Shown here in pieces: positions 52,783 through 61,465 of a DNA stretch of 64,000 nt. Position 1 is the first letter of the stretch, and each line of letters starts with the position of its first letter. The notes under the pieces are model-generated. The model had not been told where the DNA came from and made no database searches. It saw only the letters and a program-made list of their open reading frames with translations. The DNA is from Saprospirales bacterium. Lineage in GTDB: Bacteria; Bacteroidota; Bacteroidia; Chitinophagales; Saprospiraceae. Location: assembly GCA_007695035.1 (NCBI GenBank), contig REEO01000041.1, positions 1 through 64,000 on the forward strand, given 5' to 3'. Both the position numbers and the translations under genes were made by a program.

Positions 52783-53703
52783 ATGTCTCTACAGGAAAAA
52801 AGTGTACTTATCGCAGGCGGTACCGGTCTTATTGGAACGCATTTATCTAACTATCTGACCCAGCAGGGCATGAAGGTTTCGCACTTGAGCAGAAGCAAGC
52901 AAAAGAACAGTCCATATATAACATTCACCTGGAATCCCGCAGAACACGAAATGGATACAGAGGCACTTCAGGGTGTGGATTATATCATCAATTTGGCAGG
53001 AGCCGGAGTTGCCGATGGCCGGTGGACGCGGGCCCGGAAAAAACTCATCCTTGAAAGCAGGCTCGACAGTGCTGCTACCTTTGAAAAGCACCTCGCTGAA
53101 ACCGGGATCAAACCCAGTGCCTATTTATCTGCCTCTGCGGTAGGTTACTATGGAGACAGGGGCGAGGAAATACTTACCGAAGAATCAGAGCCTGGAACAG
53201 GTTTTCTCTCCGAAACTAGCGTTGCATGGGAAAAAGCTGCAGACGCCATCGAGAAATATTGTCAGGTGGTGAAAGTGCGGATTGGTTTGGTATTGAGTAC
53301 CAAAGGAGGTGCTTTGCCCAGTATGGCCAATCCCCAAAAACTGGGTGTGGGTGCGCTCATGGGCAGTGGAAAACAATTTTACCCCTGGATTCATATTCAC
53401 GACATGGCTCGCATTTTTGAGTATCTGATGGAAAACCGGGACCTGAACGGGGTGGTAAATGGTACGGCACCAGTACCAGTGCGGCAGACTGACCTGGTCG
53501 ATGCCATAAAAAAGGGTATGAACCGCCCTGCACTTAAATTACCGGCGCCTTCTTTTGTACTGAAAACCATGTTGGGTGAAATGGCCACTGCCGTATTGGA
53601 TAGTACAAGGGCAGTTCCTGAGAAGCTCAATAAGGCAGGCTTTGAGTTCGAACACACAGAAATTATTGAAGCACTCAGACACCTCGTGGAAAACAAGATT
53701 TAA
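52783..53703 (+). CDS. TIGR01777-family NAD(P)-binding epimerase-like protein
   Basis: An SDR-fold protein related to sugar-nucleotide epimerases. From the ATG at 52783 it has 306 residues, beginning with the dinucleotide-binding GGTGLIGTHL. It continues with NLAGAGVADGRWTRARK, SASAVGYYGDRG (the catalytic Y-x-x-x-K region is altered, as usual in this family) and GSGKQFYPWIHIHD. A C-terminal DUF1731-like segment ends in LNKAGFEFEH. The substrate is unknown. The longer frame from 52750 adds residues that do not match the family. Confidence 0.85.
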   Translation: MSLQEKSVLIAGGTGLIGTHLSNYLTQQGMKVSHLSRSKQKNSPYITFTWNPAEHEMDTEALQGVDYIINLAGAGVADGRWTRARKKLILESRLDSAATFEKHLAETGIKPSAYLSASAVGYYGDRGEEILTEESEPGTGFLSETSVAWEKAADAIEKYCQVVKVRIGLVLSTKGGALPSMANPQKLGVGALMGSGKQFYPWIHIHDMARIFEYLMENRDLNGVVNGTAPVPVRQTDLVDAIKKGMNRPALKLPAPSFVLKTMLGEMATAVLDSTRAVPEKLNKAGFEFEHTEIIEALRHLVENKI

Positions 53704-53834
53704 ATTCTGCTTCGGAGTAAATCAATTCCAGGGATTGCATGAACTGGAGAAAGTATGGAGTGCCAGAGGTCATTCTCTTTAGGGGAAGAGGAATAAATGA
53801 TCCATTCATAAAATATTTTAGTAGGTCGTTGGCA

Positions 53835-54026
53835 TTATATAAAATCCAGTTCTTCCCATTCAGGTTCCAACATCATCCGGCTGCGCATGCAGATGTTAAA
53901 GGGATTATCATGGACCTTTTGATCTTCGGAATATTCCTGATTGACTCCATCGCTATTGTCTTCCAAAAAGAAGAAATCCACTCCATCCAGAACCGATAAT
54001 TGAAAGTAGGGTTTCAGCATAATCAT
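53835..54026 (-). CDS. Possible small acidic protein
   Basis: A 63-residue frame with a composition that looks protein-like: aromatic pairs and acidic runs (GVDFFFLEDNSDG, EYSEDQK, EPEWEELDF). No homologue is recognised and no promoter element was found. It is reported as a candidate, not a firm gene. Confidence 0.35.
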   Translation of the reverse strand: MIMLKPYFQLSVLDGVDFFFLEDNSDGVNQEYSEDQKVHDNPFNICMRSRMMLEPEWEELDFI

Positions 54027-54419
54027 GCATTTTTGTGGTTAGCAATGAATCCGGTGAAAATATAAGCTCTTTAGCTAATTCATGCCAATTATTTCCATAA
54101 TATTTGTCACAAATATAGAGCTGGACTATTTAGCCGGGGTTAATCTCTTGTTATTACCCAGTTAAAAATATCCAGCGTAAAAAATTTCATTGAAACAATG
54201 CTTTTGGAGGTTATTCATCCAGAGTTTAGAAAATTCCTGGATTTAGAATGATATGTTGACAATAACTGGTTCGACAGACCAAAATAAATTCCCGGAATTG
54301 TTTGCTATTGGTCTTAATTGGTGACTACAGATTGGCTATGGCTATTTTAATATCAGAAAAAAGTGTTTGTGACGTTTTAAATTCCCGGTAAAATACTGGG
54401 TAAAAGCTCAGCTAAGTAT

Positions 54420-54427
54420 TACCTTTG
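54420..54427 (+). promoter_or_regulatory. -7 promoter element of the eRF1-like gene
   Basis: TACCTTTG, an exact TAnnTTTG match, 37 bases before the start codon. Confidence 0.5.
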
Positions 54428-54464
54428 GGGCCTTTTTAAGAAAAGTGATATAAATTATCAAGAC

Positions 54465-55535
54465 ATGATAGAAAAAACATTAAAGGAGATTAAGGATGTG
54501 TTGGAGTATCCGAGTGTGACTATTTTGATGAAAACGCATCGCACGCATCCCGAAAACAAAAAGGATGCAACCCGTCTGCGAAATTTGTTGAGAGATGCAG
54601 AAAACAGGTTGTTGGGTGACTTCAACAAGCGAGAGATTGATGGGCTGTTGAAAAACCTCAAAAAATACGAGGATGGATTTGACCACAACCTGAATTTGGA
54701 CAGTCTTGTGTTATTTGTAAATTCCGATACTGCCCGGCACGTCCGACTACCGATTGAGGTTGAGGAACGGGTGATTATTGATAAGAACTTTGCCACCAGA
54801 GACCTGGTCAGGGCACTGCATAAAGAAGAGCACTACTACATATTGCGACTCAGCCAAAACAGTGTGAACCTCTTTGAAGCCTACAGTGATCGGCCGGTGA
54901 GAGAGGTGAATGAAGGAGAATTCCCCATGGAAAATGAATTGTACAATACCGATACTCTCAAAAGGTCAATGGCTGCCAAAGAGGACAACATGAGCAGAGA
55001 GTTTTTCAACAGAGTGGACAAAGCTTTTCAAAAGCTACACAATCAAGATCCACTCGGCGTTGTACTAGTGGGAGTGGACCGCAATATCTCCTTCTTCAGA
55101 GAAGTAATGGACAACAGTCAGATTGTGATAGGTTCACTTATTAAGAACCTGGATCACAAAACCCCTTATCAGGTGGTTAAAGAAGTGTGGCCGGTGGCCC
55201 AGGAGGGAATCATAGAGAGGCGAAAAGAAGCTCTTGATAAGTTGGGAACTGCAATTGGACAAAACAAGTTTTCCACTGATCTCAACGATATATGGAAGAT
55301 GGTCAATCAAGGTAGAGGCGATCTCCTACTGGTGGAAAACGATTACTTCCAGCCGGCTAAACTAGATGAGGACAATCGCTTAAAGCTAATGGAGCACCAG
55401 ACAGAACCCGGAGTGATAGATGACATTGTTGATGAAATTATAGAAAGACATCTCAGTAAGGGAGGTACTATTACCTTTATGGATAATGGTCAGTTGAAAG
55501 ATCATCAGGGGATCGCCCTTGTTTTGAGGTATTAA
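54465..55535 (+). CDS. Bacterial eRF1-like protein (baeRF/Balon-type candidate ribosome hibernation factor)
   Basis: A 356-residue cytosolic protein with the layout of bacterial archaeo-eukaryotic release-factor-like (baeRF) proteins. The N-terminal domain (about 1-125) includes SLVLFVNSDTARHVRLP and KNFATRDLVRALH. The middle domain (about 170-250) carries GVVLVGVDRNISFFREV. The C-terminal domain ends in GGTITFMD and IALVLRY, the usual baeRF finish. I do not see a GGQ motif, so it should not release peptides. Balon, a member of this broad group, binds the A site of dormant ribosomes in Psychrobacter. A hibernation role here is inferred. It is a single gene with its own promoter and terminator. 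Confidence 0.75.
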   Translation: MIEKTLKEIKDVLEYPSVTILMKTHRTHPENKKDATRLRNLLRDAENRLLGDFNKREIDGLLKNLKKYEDGFDHNLNLDSLVLFVNSDTARHVRLPIEVEERVIIDKNFATRDLVRALHKEEHYYILRLSQNSVNLFEAYSDRPVREVNEGEFPMENELYNTDTLKRSMAAKEDNMSREFFNRVDKAFQKLHNQDPLGVVLVGVDRNISFFREVMDNSQIVIGSLIKNLDHKTPYQVVKEVWPVAQEGIIERRKEALDKLGTAIGQNKFSTDLNDIWKMVNQGRGDLLLVENDYFQPAKLDEDNRLKLMEHQTEPGVIDDIVDEIIERHLSKGGTITFMDNGQLKDHQGIALVLRY

Positions 55536-55580
55536 TACTTTGAGAATATAATGGGCCTTCCTCCTGAAGAGGAAAGATAA

Positions 55581-55622
55581 AAAACCCGCTACCGCTAAAA
55601 TGTTGGTAAGCGGGTTTTTTTA
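55581..55622 (+). terminator. Intrinsic terminator of the eRF1-like gene
   Basis: AACCCGCTACC pairs with GGTAAGCGGGTT (one bulged A) and is followed by seven Ts. It ends the single-gene unit. Confidence 0.85.
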
Positions 55623-55681
55623 TTCCAGAAATCTGTTGTAAAAAAGGAATGAATTCATTCAAAATTGCCGAATAATGGAGT

Positions 55682-55694
55682 CCTGGCGCCCAGG
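55682..55694. other. Short inverted repeat upstream of the SusC gene
   Basis: CCTGG-CGC-CCAGG, a perfect 5-base stem with a 3-base loop, 60 bases after the preceding terminator. Its role is unknown. Confidence 0.35.
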
Positions 55695-55726
55695 TGTATT
55701 TCTTTTCACAAGACGTCTTATCAAAT

Positions 55727-55743
55727 ATTAACCTAATGTTAAT
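55727..55743. promoter_or_regulatory. Inverted repeat upstream of the SusC gene, operator candidate
   Basis: ATTAAC-CTAAT-GTTAAT, a perfect inverted repeat with 6-base arms, 232 bases before the SusC start. It could bind a dimeric regulator. No -7 element was identified between it and the gene. Confidence 0.35.
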
Positions 55744-55974
55744 TGTTTTAATCTCCCCGAAGTAATCTAAAATACCCAATATCAACATTTAAAGCATTAA
55801 TAATAATTTTAAATTGAAAATTTTACTCCACACTAATGCCTTAGAGCAGGATAAAATTTTATAGCTTTACGGAATTGTTAAGCAGCGGTTAAGTCCTGTT
55901 GAACGATTAGAAGGTAGTTGCGAGAAAAAGTATAGAAATGTAAATCATTCAGTTAGTCAATAAAAACTTAGCTT

Positions 55975-58926
55975 ATGAAACAACTTTTATTAATTGCGTT
56001 ATCAGCTCTATTCTGTATGGGCTCCTTGCTGTCGCAGCAAACTGTAACAGGTACAGTTACTGATACAGATGGTGAGCCACTGATTGGGGCTTCAGTTAGT
56101 GTGCAAGGCACTACTGTTGGTACAATAACCGACCTGGACGGGAACTTTTCAATCGATGTCCCCGAACCGGAGTCTGTTATTGTTATTTCTTACACTGGTT
56201 ATGAGACACAAAGGGTTGAATTGGAACCTGGTCAAACCGAACTAAGGATTGAATTGGGTGCTGATGTCCGATTAATTGACGAGGTTTTGGTCACTGGTTA
56301 TCAACAGCAAGAGAGGGAGAGGATTACCGGCGCCATCTCCACGGTTGAAAGTGCCCGGATTGAGCAAGTACCGATTGCTTCATTTGACCAGATTCTTCAA
56401 GGAAGGTCAGCAGGTCTTATGATTCTTGGGGCAAGTGGACAGCCCGGTAGTACTGCGTCGCAGGTTTTGATACGAGGAACCGCAAGTAGCTCTAATAATC
56501 AACCACTCTTCATTGTGGATGGGGTTGCGGTAACTTCGGGGGTGTTCAATAGTTTGAATCCCAATGATATTGAAAATGTCACTGTATTAAAGGATGCCTC
56601 ATCTGCAGCTATCTACGGTGCAGCAGGTGCGAATGGTGTTATCATTGTGACAACAAAAGTACATGAAAGGGGGCAGCCAACACAGTTTACCTATAGAGGT
56701 TCTGTAGGTGTCAACAGCAATACCACCGGCAATTTTGATATGATGAATGCCCAGGAAAAACTGGATTTTGAAGAGCGCGTGATGGGAGGTCCTGGTTGGG
56801 TGTTTTCCCCAAACAATCCCAACTTTGAAGGCGATAATACTATCAGGGACAGTTTGGCTGCCATCAATACCAATTGGAGGGATGAGGTTTTGCAAACCGG
56901 TGTTTTCACTTCCCACGAATTGAGTATTTCAGGTGGTAACGAGCAATCTGATTTTTTTGTGTCCGGTCGCTACTACTATGAGGAAGGACAGGTAGTGGGT
57001 TCAGATTTTGAGAGGGGAACAGTGAGATTTAATTTCAACCACAGGGCTAATGATTGGCTGCGAATGGGAGTTCGCTCCAATTTAGCCATTTCGGAGTCTA
57101 ATTTTATTACCGCGGAAGGTGGGGTTAATCTAAACAACCCAATAGCTTTCGCCTACCTTGCAAATCCATATGAGCAAGTATTTTTGGACGATGGTTCCTA
57201 TCAGGTTGGTGCAGTGGGTAGAAACTTCATTGAGGATACGGACTTAAACGAAAATATCACCCGTAGAACTTCGGCGGTAATCAGCAGTTATTTTGAGGCA
57301 GATATTTTGCCCAGACTTACTGCCAGAACCAATTGGGGTGTTCGATATCAAATCAATGAACGAGAGCGATATATTAACCCTGAATCACTTTTATCAGCAA
57401 CTGTTCAGGGGTCGCAAGGTTCACTTAACAGAGGACATGCGAAGGGTTTAAATCTCACCGGTACAACCACTTTGGCTTACAGTAGATTAATGGATGTTCA
57501 TGAGTTCCGCCTTATGGGTGGACATGAGTACAGATCTATATCTAGCAGGAGTTTCAACTTCACTGGATTTGGATTGACATCCGGGCTCAGGACACCGGCA
57601 GGTGTTACTCCGGGTACCGGAGACAATGGTTTCATTCCAACTGTAGGTGGTACTTATACTGAGCGTGCAATCAACTCCTTTTTTGGTGAGGTGAATTATA
57701 CCTATGATTCTCGATACAATTTTTCAGGTTCATTGAGAAGAGATGGTTCGTCTGTGTTTGGTGAAGACAACAGATATGGAAACTTTTTCAGTGCTGGTGT
57801 TAGTTGGAACATTTCAAGGGAGGCATTCTTCGATGTAGGTTGGTTGGATGATCTGAAACTCGCATTTAGCTACGGTGAGTTGGGTACGGAGCAACCGCTT
57901 GGAAATTATCAGGCAAGGACATTGTACAGTCCCGGTAGCTATGGTGATGCATCTGCCCTTATTCCTTCAAGCCCCGGTAACCCTGATTTGAGGTGGGAAA
58001 CCGTTAAGGGATTCAATGTCAATCTGGAATTTGCGGCTATTTCAAACAGACTATTCGGAGAAATTAGCTTGTATTCTAATGAGTCCTCTGACATTCTCCT
58101 CGATCAGCGTATTCCACTGACTACTGGTTGGGAGACATCTCCGATAAATGCAGGGGACTTACGCAATAGAGGAATTGAGATAGAGCTTGAGGGAGTTGTT
58201 ATTCGCACACCTGATTTTGCCTGGTCTGTAGGTGTTAATTACGCTTACAACGACAATGAAATTATAAGCCTGGGTCAGGTTTCCGAGTTTGAGGTGGGAA
58301 CCAGTATTTGGAGAGAAGGTCTCCCCATTGGTACTCATTTCGAGGTAGAGTGGGCCGGAGTGGATCCAGCTACAGGGAATGCCCTTTATTTTGATTTGGA
58401 TGGCAATATAACCAATGTTTATTCCAGTGCGAACAGAGTTGCACACGGTACTTACATACCGCCTCACAATGGAAGTGTCTTTACGGATATAAGTTACCGA
58501 AACTTCACTTTCTCTGCTTTGGGTGTGTTTGCAGCCGGACATGAGATCTTTAACAATCAGACCTTTTTCATAACCAATCCGACATTCACCCAATTCAACC
58601 AAAGTAAGGATATGTTGGATGCATGGAGTCAGCCCGGTGATGTCACTAATATCCAAAGGTTGGACAGTCCCAGAAACTTCTCCTCAAAGGATATAGAAAA
58701 AGCTGATTTCTTCAGATTGAGAAATGTTACTGTTGGCTACAACTTTGATGTGGACAACCTGGGAATTGGAAATGCCTTCCGCAGTTTGAGAGTTTATGCA
58801 ATGGGTCAGAACCTGTTTACTGTTACTAATTTCACCGGATTTGATCCTGAGATTAATAATAATATTGCTCAGTTTGAATACCCGCCACAGCGGACGTTTA
58901 CTTTTGGAATTGACATAGGATTTTAA
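55975..58926 (+). CDS. SusC/RagA-type TonB-dependent outer membrane transporter
   Basis: Outer membrane barrel that imports ligands with its SusD lid, driven by TonB. The 983 residues have a signal peptide, an N-terminal carboxypeptidase-like regulatory domain (about 22-95, VTGTVTDTDGEPLIGAS), a TonB-box region (EVLVTGYQQQERERITGAIS), the plug with LIRGTASSSNNQPLFIVDG and VLKDASSAAIYGAAGANGV, and a barrel ending in GIDIGF. Of normal length. The ligand is not readable. Its partner susD-like gene starts 16 bases downstream. Confidence 0.95.
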   Translation: MKQLLLIALSALFCMGSLLSQQTVTGTVTDTDGEPLIGASVSVQGTTVGTITDLDGNFSIDVPEPESVIVISYTGYETQRVELEPGQTELRIELGADVRLIDEVLVTGYQQQERERITGAISTVESARIEQVPIASFDQILQGRSAGLMILGASGQPGSTASQVLIRGTASSSNNQPLFIVDGVAVTSGVFNSLNPNDIENVTVLKDASSAAIYGAAGANGVIIVTTKVHERGQPTQFTYRGSVGVNSNTTGNFDMMNAQEKLDFEERVMGGPGWVFSPNNPNFEGDNTIRDSLAAINTNWRDEVLQTGVFTSHELSISGGNEQSDFFVSGRYYYEEGQVVGSDFERGTVRFNFNHRANDWLRMGVRSNLAISESNFITAEGGVNLNNPIAFAYLANPYEQVFLDDGSYQVGAVGRNFIEDTDLNENITRRTSAVISSYFEADILPRLTARTNWGVRYQINERERYINPESLLSATVQGSQGSLNRGHAKGLNLTGTTTLAYSRLMDVHEFRLMGGHEYRSISSRSFNFTGFGLTSGLRTPAGVTPGTGDNGFIPTVGGTYTERAINSFFGEVNYTYDSRYNFSGSLRRDGSSVFGEDNRYGNFFSAGVSWNISREAFFDVGWLDDLKLAFSYGELGTEQPLGNYQARTLYSPGSYGDASALIPSSPGNPDLRWETVKGFNVNLEFAAISNRLFGEISLYSNESSDILLDQRIPLTTGWETSPINAGDLRNRGIEIELEGVVIRTPDFAWSVGVNYAYNDNEIISLGQVSEFEVGTSIWREGLPIGTHFEVEWAGVDPATGNALYFDLDGNITNVYSSANRVAHGTYIPPHNGSVFTDISYRNFTFSALGVFAAGHEIFNNQTFFITNPTFTQFNQSKDMLDAWSQPGDVTNIQRLDSPRNFSSKDIEKADFFRLRNVTVGYNFDVDNLGIGNAFRSLRVYAMGQNLFTVTNFTGFDPEINNNIAQFEYPPQRTFTFGIDIGF

Positions 58927-58942
58927 CCATAAAAAATAATAC

Positions 58943-60328
58943 ATGATGAATAAATACATAACATTACTAATTCTATCATTCGCAGTCCTGTTTTACAGCT
59001 GTGATAGTGAACTCGACTTAGAGCCAAATGACTCCGTTTCATTGGAGTTTGACAAACTGGAAGATTTCGAGTTGACCTTAAATGGAGTCTATTCCAGCTT
59101 TACTGCAGCAAGTTACTACGGTGAATTGAAACTTGCGATGGAAGCCTGGGCCGGGGACGATTTGAAAATATCTCCTCAGAACAATGGTCAGGGAGCTTTC
59201 ATTCACCATTGGAATTACACTTCAGGCGATCAGAATACTGAAGCCATTTGGGGAAGGATTTATACAACAATTTTTAGAGCAAACCTGATAATTAATAATT
59301 ATGAGGGATTAACTCCCGAGGATGACATGGAGGCTCAAAGATTGAATGAGATTGTTTCTCAGGCCTATGGTTTGAGAGCATTGGCTCATTTCCATGCATA
59401 TATGTTCTTCGGTGAAACGTACAATGATGGATCGGAATTGGCTGTTCCTTTTGTAACCGAGACCGGTATTGAGCAGAATCCTCCCCGGGTTACCACCAAT
59501 GAACTTTTTGGACAGTTAAAGTCCGATCTCAACCAGGCTATTGGATTGGCAAATCCCAATTTCCAGGTAAAAACTTTTGGACCCGCAGCCATGTACACCG
59601 TACTGGCTCATATTGCCCTGTTTGAAAGGGATTGGAATGGTGTAGTGAACCATGTCAACAATGCATTAGATGCCGGTGCTCCGGGGCTTGCCGATGCGTC
59701 AACTTACCTCAGTATGTGGAATGTTCAGGATATTGATGGTGGGGAGAACATCTTCAAGATCAACTTTGAGCCCACTAATGCCCGTATCGGCGATATCTTT
59801 TACATTCCCAGTTTGGACGTTGGCTACTTTTGGGTGACTGATGATTTGCTGCAACTGTACGATCAGGATAACGATGTAAGGTTTGAAGCGTTTTTTGATC
59901 TATCAGACTTCCCGAGGGTTATAAAGTACGTTGGTAGCCCTCCAGCTAATCCCAATGTTGCAGACGCTAAAGTATATAGAACTTCAGAGTTGTATCTAAT
60001 GCGTGCTGAGGCAAACTATGAATTGGGTAATGATGGTGATGCCCTTGCGGATTTGGATGCGGTGAGAAGTGCTCGTATAGAGGGCTTTTCTTCACCCGGT
60101 GAAACTGGCAGTGACTTGTTCGATGCTATAGTTACCGAACGCCGCAAAGAATTGGCCTTCGAAAGTAGAAGGTTTTTCGACATGAGACGTTGGAATATGC
60201 CAATTGATAGAATTGACTGTTTTGCCAATACCTGTTTCCTTGAGAATGACAATCATCGATTTGTCTTCCCAATACCTGAAGCAGAAATGTTTGCCAATGA
60301 TGAAATGGTTCAGAATCCCGGTTATTAA
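58943..60328 (+). CDS. SusD/RagB-type surface lipoprotein
   Basis: Substrate-capturing lid of the SusC transporter. The 461-residue lipoprotein has its lipobox cysteine in VLFYSC, a TPR-rich fold and SusD motifs such as WGRIYTTIFRANLIINN, RALAHFHAYMFFGETYND, YLMRAEANYELG and ERRKELAFESRRFFDMRRW. It lies in an operon with SusC upstream and the lipoprotein gene 19 bases downstream. Confidence 0.94.
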   Translation: MMNKYITLLILSFAVLFYSCDSELDLEPNDSVSLEFDKLEDFELTLNGVYSSFTAASYYGELKLAMEAWAGDDLKISPQNNGQGAFIHHWNYTSGDQNTEAIWGRIYTTIFRANLIINNYEGLTPEDDMEAQRLNEIVSQAYGLRALAHFHAYMFFGETYNDGSELAVPFVTETGIEQNPPRVTTNELFGQLKSDLNQAIGLANPNFQVKTFGPAAMYTVLAHIALFERDWNGVVNHVNNALDAGAPGLADASTYLSMWNVQDIDGGENIFKINFEPTNARIGDIFYIPSLDVGYFWVTDDLLQLYDQDNDVRFEAFFDLSDFPRVIKYVGSPPANPNVADAKVYRTSELYLMRAEANYELGNDGDALADLDAVRSARIEGFSSPGETGSDLFDAIVTERRKELAFESRRFFDMRRWNMPIDRIDCFANTCFLENDNHRFVFPIPEAEMFANDEMVQNPGY

Positions 60329-60347
60329 ACTCTAAAAAAATAATAAT

Positions 60348-61169
60348 ATGACATTTAATAAAATATTAGTCCCTATACTTGTTGTAGTTATGGCACTTAC
60401 CTTCTCATCCTGTGGAGACGAGCCGGACAATAAGTTGGATAGCGATGATTTTGCCTATTTTGCAACTGAAAGTACTCTTGTTACGAAAGGATCAACTGCT
60501 CCCATAGTAGTCAATGTGATTTTCTCTTCAACCAGGGGACACGATGTAAGTGCAAGCGCCGAGTTTGAACTGATTCTTGACAATGCTACGGAAGGTGTAG
60601 ATTTCGAAATAGGCAATGAAAGCAATCAGCTTCAATTTGATTCGACCAATGGTTTTAGACAAAGCATTACCATTATACCATTGGAAGATGCCATTGACAC
60701 TCCCGATGAGAGTACAATTGAAATTCAATTGACAAATTTGTCAAGTGGAACAGCCGGTTTTCCGGGCCCCGACCGACGTAACTCTCGACATGTAATAAAC
60801 ATGGTTGAAATAGATTGTGATTGGGAAATCAGTGGAACCTATTCTGTAACTACCGTTCAAACCAATCCCGCGGGTTGTGAGGGTGTTACCAACATGGTCG
60901 AGGTGAGTATTGTTGGAGAAGGGCTTTTCCAAATTACTGACATAACCGGTGGAATGTATGCGAATTGCTACGGCCAGGCAGATAACCCGGGAATTATAAC
61001 GGGAGAATGTAACGGCCCCGGGCTGGTTATAGATAACCAACCGGATGTAGTATATGGCGATGACGTTTTCAACGGTTCGGGTCAAATCAATCCCGATGGA
61101 ACATTTGAAATAGAATGGAGCAACGGATTTGGTGATAGTGGCTACAGCATATTTGTGCCAGAAGATTAA
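60348..61169 (+). CDS. Lipoprotein of the SusCD operon with a Calx-beta-like domain
   Basis: A 273-residue surface or periplasmic lipoprotein, cysteine in LTFSSC. Residues about 45-130 resemble Calx-beta repeats (ASAEFELILDNATEGVDFEI and the strand TIIPLEDAIDTPDESTIEI, read in pieces). A second half with paired cysteines follows (CDWEISGTYSV, CEGVTNMVEV, CYGQ, CNGP). It occupies the position of SusE/SusF-type accessory binding proteins. The ligand is unknown. A terminator follows 51 bases later. Confidence 0.75.
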   Translation: MTFNKILVPILVVVMALTFSSCGDEPDNKLDSDDFAYFATESTLVTKGSTAPIVVNVIFSSTRGHDVSASAEFELILDNATEGVDFEIGNESNQLQFDSTNGFRQSITIIPLEDAIDTPDESTIEIQLTNLSSGTAGFPGPDRRNSRHVINMVEIDCDWEISGTYSVTTVQTNPAGCEGVTNMVEVSIVGEGLFQITDITGGMYANCYGQADNPGIITGECNGPGLVIDNQPDVVYGDDVFNGSGQINPDGTFEIEWSNGFGDSGYSIFVPED

Positions 61170-61220
61170 GAAGATTGTTTCATTTGTAGCTAAAATATTA
61201 TAATACCCGTTACTATGTAC

Positions 61221-61259
61221 AAAAAAGGGTTGATGCCAAGCTGGTATCGACCCTTTTTT
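61221..61259 (+). terminator. Intrinsic terminator of the SusCD operon
   Basis: AAAAAAGGGTTGATGCC pairs with GGTATCGACCCTTTTTT (two wobble pairs) and ends in a six-T run. Confidence 0.85.
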
Positions 61260-61343
61260 GATTGTTAATGATTATATGCCTGAATGGATTAATCCTCAAA
61301 ATTTTTCAGCTTTTGAGCCCTTGTTGCCACATTTTGCCAGTTC

Positions 61344-61371
61344 GCCGGGTTGTATCATAACGGTTCCCGGC
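61344..61371. other. GC hairpin between the SusCD operon and the beta-helix gene
   Basis: GCCGGG pairs with CCCGGC across a 16-base loop. No T-run follows directly, so a terminator role is doubtful; it could be an operator or a leader structure of the downstream gene. Confidence 0.35.
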
Positions 61372-61465
61372 TTGCTTTCAGAATTGGCAATTATCTGACC
61401 AATTGGATAAGTCGTTTATTTTTGCTAAATCTGGGTGAACAATAGTCAATAATTGTTAATATGTG

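Larger units (their letters stand above)
53704..54464. other. Gene-poor spacer upstream of the eRF1-like gene
   Basis: About 760 AT-rich bases. Apart from the doubtful small frame at 53835-54026 and the promoter element at 54420-54427 I see no feature. Confidence 0.5.

Noticed and set aside
53739-53999. Plus-strand open frame of 86 codons downstream of the epimerase-like gene
   Set aside because: Composition is not protein-like and it is antisense to the slightly more plausible acidic frame at 53835-54026.
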